DNA from: Chloroflexi bacterium 54-19
Lineage (GTDB): Bacteria > Chloroflexota > Chloroflexia > Chloroheliales > Chloroheliaceae
DNA: 64,000 bases
Assembly: GCA_001898225.1 (NCBI GenBank)
Contig: MKTJ01000030.1
Span: forward strand, 1 to 64,000
Direction: 5' to 3'
A program made the position numbers and the translations under genes. Of the stretch, positions 1-8,976 are shown piece by piece. The notes beneath the pieces are model-generated. The model worked only from the letters and a program-made list of their open reading frames with translations, was not told the origin of the DNA and ran no database searches. Position 1 is the stretch's first letter, and every line of letters begins with the position of its first letter.

Positions 1-637
1 CGGGGTTAATCGCCAGGATACCCGACAGGTAGATGATGCTGTTGAACCCAACGTTCTTCCACAGGTTGACACTGGTCAGGATGGCAGGCCAATACTGGGG
101 TGAGGAGTACCAGCTTATGCTATCGACCCCGAACCCGGCCAGGGTTTTATTGACCAGGCCGCTGTCGGTGTTGAGAAAGGCGAAGACGAAATAACCGACG
201 ATAACATACGAGATGAAGTGCGGGAGCAGGAGGGCCGACTGGTAGAAGTTAGTCAGCTTCTTGGTCTTTTCCCTTACCTCATTGAGGAGGAGGGCAACCC
301 CGATGGCCCCGATGGTGCTGGTTACGATAAAAAGCGCATTCAAAAACAGGGTGTTAAAGGTGATGCGCCAGGCGTCTTCCGTCCCGAATAAAAACTCGAA
401 GTTTTTGAAGCCGATCCAATCGCTGTCGAAGATACCTTTAGCAGCCCGGTAATCTTTAAACGCGACGATTACACCGAACATTGGCAGATACGAGAAGACC
501 AACAACAGGAGCAGACCCGGCAGGGCCATGAGTAACAGGCTGCCGTTTTTGGTAAAAAGCCGCCGGAATCTTGCCATGCGTCCTGTTCCTGTGTCGACCT
601 TCTGTAATTTAGTTTTTTCGGCTAACGGTTGTTGCAT
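1..637 (-). CDS. Carbohydrate ABC transporter permease, LplB type (partial, 3' end off window)
   Basis: Inner-membrane subunit of a carbohydrate (oligosaccharide/polysaccharide-type) ABC importer. Reading the minus strand from ATG 637 gives MQQPLAEKTKLQKVDTG and then hydrophobic spans with the LplB-like stretches LLLMALPGLLLLLVFSYLPM, FGVIVAFKDYRAAKGIF, IGFKNFEFLF and NTLFLNALFIV. About 212 residues are present; the cytoplasmic EAA loop that contacts the ATPase lies beyond the edge. AAAGGAAT sits just upstream of the ATG. It lies 44 bp downstream of the RraA-like gene on the same strand, so the two are probably cotranscribed and controlled by the divergent LacI regulator. No ATPase gene is visible. 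The family call is firm, the substrate unknown. Confidence 0.85.
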   Translation of the reverse strand, partial: MQQPLAEKTKLQKVDTGTGRMARFRRLFTKNGSLLLMALPGLLLLLVFSYLPMFGVIVAFKDYRAAKGIFDSDWIGFKNFEFLFGTEDAWRITFNTLFLNALFIVTSTIGAIGVALLLNEVREKTKKLTNFYQSALLLPHFISYVIVGYFVFAFLNTDSGLVNKTLAGFGVDSISWYSSPQYWPAILTSVNLWKNVGFNSIIYLSGILAINP

Positions 638-681
638 ACCGATTCCTTTTACTACTAAAAAATGTGAAAGTGAAAGGCAGT

Positions 682-1506
682 TTAGCTGGGCTGGTTGGCA
701 GTTTCCTTGCGCCAGATTTCGTATTCCCGGCGACCTTCCTCGCTAAGCGGATAATACTTTTCGAGAGAGCCGCCTTCGGACAGCCGCAACCGGCTGAAAA
801 CTTCCCATTCTTCGTGTTCGAGGGTCTTTTGCAAAAGCAAAGGTGCGACTCTGGCCGGGATAAGGACGGCCCCATCATCGTCGGCGAGCATGATGTCACC
901 GGGCATCGCCAGGACGCCGCTCACATTCACCGGGACGTTGTAGGCCCAGGGGAACTGGTCCGCCTGGGAGGCGTAATTGGGGGTGAGACCCCGGCACCAG
1001 ATGGGCAGTTTTAAATCTTTGACGTGCGGCCAGTCCCGGATGTAGCCATCCACAACCAGCGCCGCGCCGCCCCGCTCCTTGAAGTAACTCACCAGCATTT
1101 CACCGAAACAGCCGGTGTAGGGGTCGGCATTGGCCTGGACGGTCAAAATGTCGCCCGGTTCGATGGTGCGGAGGACGGCCCAGAGGGCGCTATGTTTTTC
1201 AATGTATTCCTGGCCCATGCCGGAGACAATATCTTCGCGCTGGGGCATAAACTGCAAGGTAACAACCGAGCCGACCACTTTCGCGCCGGGCTGGCGGGAT
1301 TGGGGCCCCTGGATAAAGGTGCGGCGGATACCCATTTTGTGCAGGGTCGCGCTGGCAGTAGCGCTGCTGACCTTCTTCAGTTGTTCGATTAAATGCTGGC
1401 TTGGTTTCTCGAAAGCAGGGCCGATTACAGGCAGGGTAATATCCGGTGCCGGAAGCCGGGAGCTATCAACGTCGTTGCTACCGTTAGCAGAGTTAGAATC
1501 GGGCAT
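682..1506 (-). CDS. RraA-like / HMG-aldolase-like protein
   Basis: 274-residue member of the RraA / 4-hydroxy-4-methyl-2-oxoglutarate aldolase fold. Family members are Mg-dependent retro-aldolases or oxaloacetate decarboxylases; true RraA inhibits RNase E. The core spans about residues 35-235. G135-E136, R145-G-G, D153-G154 and the R157-D158 pair correspond to the metal and substrate site of HMG aldolases, so an enzyme is more likely than an RNase regulator. It is longer than classical RraA (about 160 residues), with a polar N-terminal tail and a C-terminal extension of about 40 residues. GGTGAT lies just before the ATG. Its place beside a carbohydrate permease and a LacI regulator suggests cleavage of a keto-acid formed during sugar-acid breakdown; that is inference. 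Confidence 0.8.
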   Translation of the reverse strand: MPDSNSANGSNDVDSSRLPAPDITLPVIGPAFEKPSQHLIEQLKKVSSATASATLHKMGIRRTFIQGPQSRQPGAKVVGSVVTLQFMPQREDIVSGMGQEYIEKHSALWAVLRTIEPGDILTVQANADPYTGCFGEMLVSYFKERGGAALVVDGYIRDWPHVKDLKLPIWCRGLTPNYASQADQFPWAYNVPVNVSGVLAMPGDIMLADDDGAVLIPARVAPLLLQKTLEHEEWEVFSRLRLSEGGSLEKYYPLSEEGRREYEIWRKETANQPS

Positions 1507-1666
1507 AAATCACCATAATTTCCACAATGAAAATGATAATCTTAGAGCTATTATCTTTTATTTTTATGATTAACGAACAGTTTGTAGCGTGATGAAACAA
1601 CTATATCATTGATTTTTGGGAAAATCAAGAGGTTTTTTGGTGATTTCACAATGATTTCACAAAAAT

Positions 1667-1695
1667 TTGACAAAATCATTAAAATAGGCTATAAT
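1667..1695 (+). promoter_or_regulatory. Sigma-70-type promoter for the LacI-family gene
   Basis: TTGACA (1667-1672), a 17-bp spacer and TATAAT (1690-1695): both consensus boxes at ideal spacing, about 110 bp before the regulator start. Just upstream, TGATTTCACA occurs twice at an 11-bp period (1641-1650 and 1652-1661), which puts both copies on the same face of the helix and may mark a regulator site. The rest of the 1507-1801 interval is AT-rich and must also hold the divergent promoter of the RraA-like operon, for which I see no clear boxes. Confidence 0.75.
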
Positions 1696-1807
1696 CATCA
1701 ATAATCATTCAGTTATTTAGCTTGCGGTCCCGGTCCCAAATAGCCTGTGAGTTGTGGTTAGTTATTGACTCGACCCGATGAAAATAGATTAAAGACAGGT
1801 GATGAAA

Positions 1808-2914
1808 ATGGATACGACATTAGGTAACTCACCAAATATTACTTCGTATGATGTGGCGCGCGAGGCCGGAGTTTCTATTGGTACCGTCTCGCGGGTTTTG
1901 ACTAATCAGCCTAATGTTGACCAGGAATTGCGCTCGCGGGTGCTTAAAGCGATAGATTTGCTGGGGTACGTCCATGTTCCCAAGAAAAGGCGCGCTGTCC
2001 CAAAAATCCATATTGCCGAAACTTTGCCCCCTGAAATCGAAACGAAACAGCCCGAAAAACTAATCAAAAATGTCACGCTGTGCGTCCCCGTACGCAAGAC
2101 CCCGGCCTTGCAGACCTCCTATTTTTACCAGATGCTCAATACGGCCCAGGCTGAGTGTGCCCGGCGTAAGATAGCCCTGATGTATTCGGTGGTGGAGGAC
2201 GGCCCCGGCGGTTTACCCCAGTTGGACGAGGCTATCCAGGCGGGTAATGCCGATGGTATTTTGCTGATAAACTTCGGCGCGCCCGAGTTGATCCAGGGGC
2301 TTTACGAGCGAGGAGTCCCGGTAGTGATGATTGACCCCCGCCAGTATCCCAAAGTGCCGATTGATGTTATAACCAATGACGCCCAGGACGCCACCATAAT
2401 CGCTATGGAGTACTTAATCGGGCTCGGCCACCGCAATATCGCCCTGATAAATGGCCCCAAACGCTATGGTATGCAGCACCGCCAGTACGGGTATGAAATC
2501 GTCCTGCGCGAGGCCGGGTTGCCGGTCCGCCCCGAACTCATTAGCCGGAACGAACTGACCAGCGAAGGCGGCGAAAACGCTATGCTCGAACTGCTCGAAA
2601 GAGGGGTCGATTTTTCGGCGGTATTTTGCGCCAACCACTACATGGCCTTCGGGGCTATCCGGGTGCTGCAAAATGCCGGGAAAAGAATTCCCGAAGACGT
2701 CAGCGTGGTCGGTTATGGCGACCTGGAACCTTCCGAACTGTATAACTGGCCGCTAACCTCTATCAATGACCACAACGAACTGAAAGGTCGCCTCGCTATC
2801 CGGTATCTACTGGAGCGGGCGGCCCACCCTAACGACCTGCCTATCCGTATCACCTTACCGGTCGAGTTAGTCGTGCGGGGCACTTCCGCACCCTACAATC
2901 CTGGGAATAAATAA
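1808..2914 (+). CDS. LacI-family transcriptional regulator
   Basis: DNA-binding sugar-responsive regulator of 368 residues. The N-terminal helix-turn-helix (SYDVAREAGVSIGTVSRVL, about residues 13-31) and hinge helix are followed by an unusually long, Lys/Pro-rich linker of about 40 residues and a periplasmic-binding-protein-like sensor domain (about residues 90-365). The reading frame opens earlier (GTG 1799, ATG 1802), but ATG 1808 is preferred because AGGTGAT (1797-1803) would be its ribosome site. It is divergent from the RraA-like/permease operon, so local control of that operon is likely. A strong hairpin terminator follows. Confidence 0.85.
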   Translation: MDTTLGNSPNITSYDVAREAGVSIGTVSRVLTNQPNVDQELRSRVLKAIDLLGYVHVPKKRRAVPKIHIAETLPPEIETKQPEKLIKNVTLCVPVRKTPALQTSYFYQMLNTAQAECARRKIALMYSVVEDGPGGLPQLDEAIQAGNADGILLINFGAPELIQGLYERGVPVVMIDPRQYPKVPIDVITNDAQDATIIAMEYLIGLGHRNIALINGPKRYGMQHRQYGYEIVLREAGLPVRPELISRNELTSEGGENAMLELLERGVDFSAVFCANHYMAFGAIRVLQNAGKRIPEDVSVVGYGDLEPSELYNWPLTSINDHNELKGRLAIRYLLERAAHPNDLPIRITLPVELVVRGTSAPYNPGNK

Positions 2915-2931
2915 TTTACAATCGGCAGAAA

Positions 2932-2970
2932 AGAGCCAGCCGTCAATTTTAGCGGCTGGCTCTTTTTTTT
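2932..2970 (+). terminator. Rho-independent terminator after LacI gene
   Basis: Perfect 11-bp stem (AGAGCCAGCCG, 2932-2942, with CGGCTGGCTCT, 2953-2963) with a 10-nt loop, followed directly by seven T residues. Confidence 0.9.
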
Positions 2971-3070
2971 GTCTATCAAACGGATAAGGTTTTCCCATTT
3001 GACGAAAAAAGATTATAACATTAGAATATTCAAATATATAATTAATATCATCTTTGGGAGGTGAGAAAGC

Positions 3071-3415
3071 ATGCCCTATACCCTTCAAAACTTCAAAGCG
3101 GAGTTTTTCAAGGCCCTGGCCCACCCGGTCCGTATCCGTATCCTGGAGGTCTTGCGGGAAGGTGAAAAGAGCGTAACCGAAATCCAGTCGCTGCTCGAAC
3201 TGGACCAGAGTTCGGTGAGCCAGCAATTAAGCGTCCTGCGCGGGAAAAATATTTTACAGACTCGAAAGAGCGGCACCAGCATCTTTTATAGCGCCCGCGA
3301 CCCCATGATTTTTGACCTGTTGGACATCGCCCGAACCATCTTCAATAACCAGTTAATCGGTACACAGGAGTTGCTTTCTCAACTGGATAACGAAAAACTC
3401 CCACCTGCCGACTAA
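3071..3415 (+). CDS. ArsR-type winged-helix regulator
   Basis: 114-residue ArsR/SmtB-fold repressor. The winged helix-turn-helix covers about residues 10-90 (FKALAHPVRIRILEVL, then SSVSQQLSVLRGKNILQTRK as recognition helix and wing). The protein has no cysteine, so the thiolate metal sites of classical ArsR/CadC sensors are missing and the signal is probably not arsenite or cadmium. GGGAGGTGAG precedes the ATG. The SulP transporter starts 31 bp downstream with no terminator between, so the two form an operon and the regulator probably controls anion uptake together with itself. Confidence 0.88.
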   Translation: MPYTLQNFKAEFFKALAHPVRIRILEVLREGEKSVTEIQSLLELDQSSVSQQLSVLRGKNILQTRKSGTSIFYSARDPMIFDLLDIARTIFNNQLIGTQELLSQLDNEKLPPAD

Positions 3416-3446
3416 AATCCAATACCAGAATCAAATAAGGTAGTCC

Positions 3447-5204
3447 ATGCTAAGAAATATTGCGATTTTTCAGCTCTGGCGCACTGAATTTTCCCGTTAT
3501 TCCTTGAAACATTTCCAGAGCGATTTGATTGCCGGGCTGACCGTGGCGGCGGTAGCCCTGCCCCTGGCGCTGGCCTTTGGGATTGCCAGCGGGGCCACGG
3601 CGGCGGCGGGCCTGGTGACCGCTATCGTCAGCGGGTTTATCATCGGGGCGTTAAGCGGCGCTCCCTACCAGATTAGCGGGCCGACCGGGGCGATGTCGGC
3701 CATTTTAATTGTCATCGTGCAAAAATACGGTCTACCGGGTCTATGGATTGCCACTATCATGGCCGGGCTAATCCTGGTGGGCCTGGGCCTTTTCAAACTG
3801 GGCCGGATTATTAATTTTATCCCCGCCCCGGTGATTACCGGTTTTACCAGCGGGATTGCCCTGATTATTTTCACCGGGCAAATCGATAATTTCCTGGGGG
3901 TGAAGACTCCCGCCGCCGATAGCACTACCCTGAAAATTATCGGTTATTTCACCCACGCCCTGCCGCCCGTCTCTTTTGAGCCTGTCGCCTGCGCCCTGAT
4001 TGTGATGGGCCTGATGGCGTCCCTGCCCCTGTTAAAATTCACGGCCCGCTGGCCCCTGGCCCTCATAAGCATTTCGCTGGTGACTGCTTTAAGTTGGGGC
4101 CTGGGTTGGAATACCCCTACTATCGGGACGGTCCCGGCCAGTATTATCCTGGACGACCGCTACCGTTTTAACTGGTCGGACCTGGGAATAATGGGCGACC
4201 TGCTGGCCCCGGCCACGGCGATTGCGGCCCTCTGCGCCATTGAAAGCCTCCTGGCGGGGCTTGTCGCCGGGCGCATGACCGGCCAGAAGTTGAACGCCAA
4301 CCAGGAGTTGGTGGCCCAGGGCGTCGGCAACTTTATCATTCCCTTTTTCGGCGGGGTCCCGGCTACCGCCGCGATTGCCCGTATGACCGTCGGCGTCAAG
4401 GCCGGGGGCCTCACCCGCATGGTCAGTTTCGTCCACTCGGTCAGTCTGCTGGTCTGCGTCTTATTATTGAGTGGGGTCATCGCCCGTATCCCGCTGGCAG
4501 CCCTGGCCGGGGTCTTGATGATTACGGCCATTCGCATGAACGAGTGGCACCTCATCCGGTTTTACTTCAAACGCCGCCTCAAAGGGCCGCTGACGGTGAT
4601 GGTCGTGACCATGCTGGCGACAATAAGTTTCGACCTGAGCCAGGCTATCATTATCGGGATTGTCCTGAGCCTGGTATTGTTTATAACCCAGGTTTCGCGG
4701 CTGGACATAACGGCAACCAGCGTGGACTGGGAGCGGTTGCGCCTGGCAGGACATACAATCCCATACGAAGCCGAAAATATGTGGGTGATTTATGTCGGCG
4801 GGTCGCTCTACTTCGGGGCCGCCGGGCAACTGGTCAGCCGCCTGGAAAGCATGGAAGATAGCCGGGTGCTGATTTTGTCCATGCGGGGCGTCCCTTTGAT
4901 TGACGTGTCGGGCTTGCATGCCGTGGAGCATTTGTGGCGGAGCCAGCGAGAAAAAGGTGGGCTGCTCTATTTCACCGGCCTTTCGCCCCAGGTCCACCGC
5001 ATGTTCGAACGGGCCGGATTGGTCGATTTATTCGGGGCTGACAAATTTCTCTGGAGCGCCGACCAGGCTATCCTGCGGGCTTGTGAGGCTTTGCAAAACC
5101 CGGTCCCGGCCTCAACCGGCCCGCAACCACCCCATTTCAGAGGCAAAGACGAGCCGGACGAGCCGATTGACGATGTGCCCCTGGGCCTGGTAGTCCTCGA
5201 CTGA
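3447..5204 (+). CDS. SulP-family anion transporter with STAS domain
   Basis: 585-residue inner-membrane transporter of the SulP/SLC26 family. The first 400 or so residues hold the hydrophobic core, with the family stretch DLIAGLTVAAVALPLALAFG near residue 26 and the signature SGPTGAMSA around residue 77. A cytoplasmic STAS domain follows (about residues 440-550; SMRGVPLIDVSGLHAVEHL). Family members move sulfate, bicarbonate or other anions, usually by H+ or Na+ symport or by exchange; the sequence does not tell which. The partner ArsR gene lies 31 bp upstream and a bidirectional terminator follows. Confidence 0.92.
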   Translation: MLRNIAIFQLWRTEFSRYSLKHFQSDLIAGLTVAAVALPLALAFGIASGATAAAGLVTAIVSGFIIGALSGAPYQISGPTGAMSAILIVIVQKYGLPGLWIATIMAGLILVGLGLFKLGRIINFIPAPVITGFTSGIALIIFTGQIDNFLGVKTPAADSTTLKIIGYFTHALPPVSFEPVACALIVMGLMASLPLLKFTARWPLALISISLVTALSWGLGWNTPTIGTVPASIILDDRYRFNWSDLGIMGDLLAPATAIAALCAIESLLAGLVAGRMTGQKLNANQELVAQGVGNFIIPFFGGVPATAAIARMTVGVKAGGLTRMVSFVHSVSLLVCVLLLSGVIARIPLAALAGVLMITAIRMNEWHLIRFYFKRRLKGPLTVMVVTMLATISFDLSQAIIIGIVLSLVLFITQVSRLDITATSVDWERLRLAGHTIPYEAENMWVIYVGGSLYFGAAGQLVSRLESMEDSRVLILSMRGVPLIDVSGLHAVEHLWRSQREKGGLLYFTGLSPQVHRMFERAGLVDLFGADKFLWSADQAILRACEALQNPVPASTGPQPPHFRGKDEPDEPIDDVPLGLVVLD

Positions 5205-5222
5205 AGATAGCTTACCCAATTC

Positions 5223-5261
5223 AAAAAATTACCCCGGCTCATTTGAACCGGGGTAATTTTT
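5223..5261. terminator. Bidirectional terminator between sulP and hydroxyproline operon
   Basis: Stem of AATTACCCCGG with CCGGGGTAATT around an 11-nt loop, with an A-run on the left and a T-run on the right, so it can end transcription on either strand. It sits between the convergent SulP and DapA-like genes. Confidence 0.88.
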
Positions 5262-5301
5262 ATAATCATGAGCGTTTTGTTAGGAGTAGAAAAACTCGGA
5301 C

Positions 5302-6225
5302 TTAGCGGGCCGCTACTAACGGGCGGTTAGCCAGGGCGTGGGCCAGGGTTTCCTGGGTTCGGGTTAACTCGTCACCGGCCAGTTCCAGGCGCGGCGGGCG
5401 GACCCTGGCGCTGCCTTTGCCGACTGTTTCCTGGGCAAATTTGATATACTGGACGAATTTCGCGCCGTTATCCATTCGTAAGAGCGGCAGGAACCAGTAA
5501 TAAAGTTTTTCCAGGCTGGCTTTATCCCCGCTGCCCTCGCGGACGGCAATAGCCTGGTTGAAAAGCTCGACCGACTCGTGGGGGAAGGCGTTGACCAGCC
5601 CGGCAATCCAGCCGTTCGCCCCGGCCATTATACCCTCGACAATGGCATCGTCCACCCCGACCAGGATGTTCAGGCGGTCGCCCAGAATGGCCCGGATGGC
5701 GCTGACCCGGCGCACATCGGCGCTCGATTCCTTGACGGCGACGAAGTTAGCGAATTCTCCGGCCAGTTCAAGCATCTGTTCGGGCAGGAAGTCGGTGGTG
5801 TAGGCGGGGGGATTGTTATAGAGCATTACCGGGAGGTTGGTAGCCCCGATGACCGCCGCCACGTGGGCTTTCATCTCGCGCCAGTCGGTCGAGTAGACGT
5901 AAGGCGGCAGCACCATCAGGCCGCTGGCCCCCGCTTTTTCAACGGCCTGGGCTAACCGGACCGCTTCGGCGGTCGAAAGGGAGGCGATACCGGGAATGAC
6001 CGGCACTTTGTCACCGACCGCGTTGATTAAGGTCTCGACTATTTTTACTTTCTCGTCAAAAGAAAGGGTTGCGCCCTCACCAAGCGAGCCAAGAGGCACA
6101 ATCCCGGCGCACCCGGCTTCGACCTGCCATTTGGCGTGTTCAGCCACGAAATCGTAGTCAACGCTGTAATCACTGTTAAATCTGGTAGAAATCGCCGGGA
6201 TTACACCCTTCCAGGAAACATTCAT
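5302..6225 (-). CDS. DapA-family lyase, probable 1-pyrroline-4-hydroxy-2-carboxylate deaminase
   Basis: 307-residue class I aldolase-fold enzyme of the dihydrodipicolinate synthase family. The family Tyr (Y136 in VMLYNNPP), the Schiff-base Lys (K165 in FVAVKESS) and the GSLGEG substrate loop (46-51) are all present. In hydroxyproline catabolism a DapA-family enzyme converts 1-pyrroline-4-hydroxy-2-carboxylate into 2-oxoglutarate semialdehyde with loss of ammonia. The role here is inferred from the same-strand neighbours (hydroxyproline epimerase and D-hydroxyproline dehydrogenase subunits). It is the last gene of the operon, 75 bp after the preceding one. The dehydrogenase that would oxidise 2-oxoglutarate semialdehyde is not in the window. 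Other DapA-family keto-acid aldolase activities are possible. Confidence 0.85.
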   Translation of the reverse strand: MNVSWKGVIPAISTRFNSDYSVDYDFVAEHAKWQVEAGCAGIVPLGSLGEGATLSFDEKVKIVETLINAVGDKVPVIPGIASLSTAEAVRLAQAVEKAGASGLMVLPPYVYSTDWREMKAHVAAVIGATNLPVMLYNNPPAYTTDFLPEQMLELAGEFANFVAVKESSADVRRVSAIRAILGDRLNILVGVDDAIVEGIMAGANGWIAGLVNAFPHESVELFNQAIAVREGSGDKASLEKLYYWFLPLLRMDNGAKFVQYIKFAQETVGKGSARVRPPRLELAGDELTRTQETLAHALANRPLVAAR

Positions 6226-6300
6226 CGGTCCTTCCTCTTTCCATCAACTAAATTTTTTGCCGGGCAAAATGCCTGCTTAAAATAACTCATTTCTTCTAGT

Positions 6301-7587
6301 CTATACGCTGGCTTCTTCGGTCTCAGTGGCCGCTTCCGCCAGCACCAGGCTGCCGAGCCGGGCCGCTTTGATTGGGGCGCGGACCTGTCCCGGCTCCCAG
6401 CCGAACAGGTAAGAGGTAGCCGCCCCGCAGACCCGCCCCTGGCACGGCCCCATCCCGCAGCGCGTTTGCAGTTTGGCGCTGCGCGAATCGCTGAAACTTT
6501 GCAAATCACGGTAGCGCACGTCCTCGCAGCGGCAAATTATCGTTTCGGGCCGGGCCAGCCGTTTTAAATCAGGCCGGAGCGCAAAGGTCCGGTTTAATAG
6601 GTCCGCAAATTTTTTGGCTTTCTCTCGTTCTTTAAAAAGAAGCCGCGCTTTCTCGCCCTCTACGCAGGCCGCCAGCCCGGCGATTTGCCCCTCGACCAGG
6701 GCCATTTCCAGCCCCCCGATGCCGGTTAGCTCCCCAGCGGCATAGATACCGGGTTGTCCGGTCTGCTGCCACTCGTCCACCACGATGAATCCGTCCTTAA
6801 CCGGGCAACCGAGCGCCAGGGGCAATTCCAAATTTGGTACCAGCCCGTAGCCGCAGGCCAGGTAATCGCAGGGTACGGTCAAGCTTTTCCCACCCTGCCG
6901 AACCGTCACGCTTTCCAGGCGGTGGGTGCCTTCGGCGGTTTCGACCCAGGCCCCGGTTTTATAAGGGATGCCGCGCAACTGCCACCCAAAGCCGAGCGCC
7001 TGGCGGGTCTTTGAGGCGGACCCGGCCAGCCCCAGGCCAAAACGGGCCAGTTTTTGTAAAGGGGCCTGTTCGGCGACAAGGGCGATTTCCGCTCCTTTGC
7101 TTTTAAGGTAGGCCGCGACCGCCATCAACAGGGGCCCGCTCCCGGCGACCACTACCCTTTTTCCGGCGATGGTCAGGCCGCCCTTGACCAGGGCTTGTAA
7201 ACCCCCGGCCCCACTCACTCCCGGCAGGGTCCAGCCGGGGAAAGGTAAAAATAGTTCCCTGGCCCCGGTTGCCAGGATTAACTTTTTATATGAAATTTCG
7301 CCCGCTTCGTTTTTGGTCTCGACCAGCAAGCGGCCTTCCCCCAGCGGCGCTATAACCTTTGTCTCCGAAAGGTAGGTCAGGCCCGGCACCTTTTCAAGGC
7401 GCGCAAACCAGCCCTGGGCTTCGGTGGTAGCGGCTTTACGGGGACCGCCTCGCCAGATTTGCCCACCCGCGAAGGGGTTTTCATCAAGCAGGGCCACTTT
7501 TAAGCCGGGTTTAACTGCCGCAACTGCCGCCGCGATACCACCCGGTCCGGCCCCGATTACCAGCAGGTCAAACGCTTGTTTATTCAC
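6301..7587 (-). CDS. FAD/NAD(P)-binding subunit of D-hydroxyproline dehydrogenase (HcnB-like)
   Basis: 428-residue flavoprotein. An FAD dinucleotide fold opens the protein (GAGPGG, residues 12-17), a second nucleotide fold follows near residue 145 (VVVAGSGPLL), and a C-terminal BFD-like [2Fe-2S] domain has C352-x-C354 and C377/C382/C387. This layout is that of HcnB/SoxA-type subunits found in three-part amino-acid dehydrogenases. The start is GTG and overlaps the stop of the upstream ferredoxin-like gene by 8 nt (GTGAATAA), implying translational coupling. With the small [2Fe-2S] protein and the DAO-fold protein it should oxidise cis-4-hydroxy-D-proline and pass electrons to the respiratory chain. 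Confidence 0.87.
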   Translation of the reverse strand: MNKQAFDLLVIGAGPGGIAAAVAAVKPGLKVALLDENPFAGGQIWRGGPRKAATTEAQGWFARLEKVPGLTYLSETKVIAPLGEGRLLVETKNEAGEISYKKLILATGARELFLPFPGWTLPGVSGAGGLQALVKGGLTIAGKRVVVAGSGPLLMAVAAYLKSKGAEIALVAEQAPLQKLARFGLGLAGSASKTRQALGFGWQLRGIPYKTGAWVETAEGTHRLESVTVRQGGKSLTVPCDYLACGYGLVPNLELPLALGCPVKDGFIVVDEWQQTGQPGIYAAGELTGIGGLEMALVEGQIAGLAACVEGEKARLLFKEREKAKKFADLLNRTFALRPDLKRLARPETIICRCEDVRYRDLQSFSDSRSAKLQTRCGMGPCQGRVCGAATSYLFGWEPGQVRAPIKAARLGSLVLAEAATETEEASV

Positions 7588-7858
7588 GCCCGGCCTCCCC
7601 GGTTGGTAAGACGGCTTCGGAAGTCGTTACCTCCATGCCGTTTTCGCACAGCACCTGGCAGCTCAGGCGGTTGGGGGCGCCGTTGACCGTGACCCGGCAT
7701 TCGTAGCAAATCCCCATCCCGCACAGAAAGGTGCGGGGTTCCCCCTGGACCGACTCGCGAAAGACCGCTATCCCGGCGTTTGCCAGGGCCGCTGCCAGGA
7801 TGGTATTTTCCTTGACGGTGATTTCCCGGTTGTTCACCCGCAGTTTTATCTCAGACAT
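7580..7858 (-). CDS. Small [2Fe-2S] ferredoxin-like subunit (HcnA-like)
   Basis: 92-residue protein with the plant-type ferredoxin spacing C46-x4-C51-x2-C54-x12-C67, matching the small [2Fe-2S] subunit of three-component hydrogen-cyanide-synthase-like and D-hydroxyproline dehydrogenases. The frame is open for 16 more codons upstream, but the ATG at 7858 (MSEIKLRV) is preferred: it has GAGGAG before it and overlaps the stop of the DAO-fold gene by 8 nt (ATGTCTGA). Both ends therefore show 8-nt start/stop overlaps, so the three dehydrogenase subunits are translated in series. Confidence 0.88.
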   Translation of the reverse strand: MSEIKLRVNNREITVKENTILAAALANAGIAVFRESVQGEPRTFLCGMGICYECRVTVNGAPNRLSCQVLCENGMEVTTSEAVLPTGEAGRE

Positions 7859-8975
7859 GGGCCAACTCCTCGCTAAACCGGGCCGGCAGGTAAGGCTCGG
7901 TCGCAATTTCGGCGGGTTGCCCGGTAAGCTGGGCCGCCAGCAAGCGGGCCGTCCCCAGGGCCGTTGTAATGCCCAGCCCTTCGTGTCCCGTCGCCAGCCA
8001 GACTCCCGCCTGGGCCGGGTAAGGCCCGATTAAAGGCAGCCCATCGGGCGTGGCCGGGCGAATCCCGGTCCAGACCCGGATGGTCGAAAGCTCAGCCAGG
8101 CCCGGCATGTAGCCGAAAGCCTGTCGCAACATCACGCCCAGGATGGCAAAATCAATGGACGCATCCTCGCGGTCATACTGGCGGCTCGAACCGATAAGCA
8201 CCTGCCCGGTCGGACGAGGCTGGACGTTAAAGGCGACCGAATCGCCTTCGCTGGCGTGGGCGTTCTTGATATAGGCCATTTCGACCAACTGGTGCTTTAC
8301 AAAATCGGGGTAGCGGTCGGTAATGACGAGGTGCCCCTTTTTGGCCCGCATCGGTAGTTCAGGCAGCAACTTTTTAGAGTTCCAACCGCCCGCGACCACG
8401 ACATTTTCGGCTTTCAGAGTTGCGCCGTCCGCCAGTCTCACGCCGCCGGGAACAAGTTCCGTGACCTGGCCCCGGATAAAAGTCGTATCAAAATTTTTGG
8501 CTTTAGACAGCAGGTAAGCCGCCGAGGACGGCGGATAGACCACGCTATCACCGGGCACCAGGAAGCCACCTTCCAGGCCGGGCCGGACATTCGGCTCCAT
8601 CCGGTAAAGTTCTTCCCGCCCAATGGGCTGGCAGGGAATACCGTGACTCAGGTAAAGCTCCTGCTTTAGCTCGACCCCGGCCATTTCCTCGGCGTCGGCG
8701 GCCAGCCAGAGGGTGCCGCAGGGGTGGTATTCGTGCGGGCGCGGGTCGGACTGGACCAACTCGTCCCAGAGCAGTTGGGAATAGCGCGTCAGGGCCAGTT
8801 GGGCCGGGCTGTCGTCCATCACCACGATATGGCCCATCCCTGCGGCGGTCGCCCCGCTCCCCACCGTGTCCCCTTCCAGTACCGCCACTGTCAGGCCGGT
8901 TTTTGCCAGTTCCAGGGTGCAAGCGGTTCCAACTATGCCAGCCCCGATTACCAGGACATCAAACTCGCGTTTCAT
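7851..8975 (-). CDS. FAD-dependent D-amino-acid oxidase-fold catalytic subunit (D-hydroxyproline dehydrogenase)
   Basis: 374-residue DAO-family flavoprotein. The FAD fold is at the N terminus (GAGIVG, residues 11-16, then an acidic end to the second strand, VAVLEGD) and the C-terminal part has the typical WTGIRPATPDGLPLIG and TGHEGLGITTALG stretches. By context it is the substrate-oxidising subunit acting on cis-4-hydroxy-D-proline made by the epimerase gene, whose stop lies 1 nt before this ATG. Sarcosine or another D-amino acid cannot be excluded from sequence, but the neighbouring epimerase and DapA-like deaminase make hydroxyproline the best fit. Confidence 0.87.
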   Translation of the reverse strand: MKREFDVLVIGAGIVGTACTLELAKTGLTVAVLEGDTVGSGATAAGMGHIVVMDDSPAQLALTRYSQLLWDELVQSDPRPHEYHPCGTLWLAADAEEMAGVELKQELYLSHGIPCQPIGREELYRMEPNVRPGLEGGFLVPGDSVVYPPSSAAYLLSKAKNFDTTFIRGQVTELVPGGVRLADGATLKAENVVVAGGWNSKKLLPELPMRAKKGHLVITDRYPDFVKHQLVEMAYIKNAHASEGDSVAFNVQPRPTGQVLIGSSRQYDREDASIDFAILGVMLRQAFGYMPGLAELSTIRVWTGIRPATPDGLPLIGPYPAQAGVWLATGHEGLGITTALGTARLLAAQLTGQPAEIATEPYLPARFSEELAHV

Positions 8976-8976
8976 C

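Noticed and set aside
682..1506. RraA as RNase E inhibitor
   Set aside because: Length and metal-site residues fit the aldolase branch better, and the context is sugar metabolism.
3071..3415. Metal-sensing ArsR
   Set aside because: The protein contains no cysteine, so the classical thiolate metal site cannot form.
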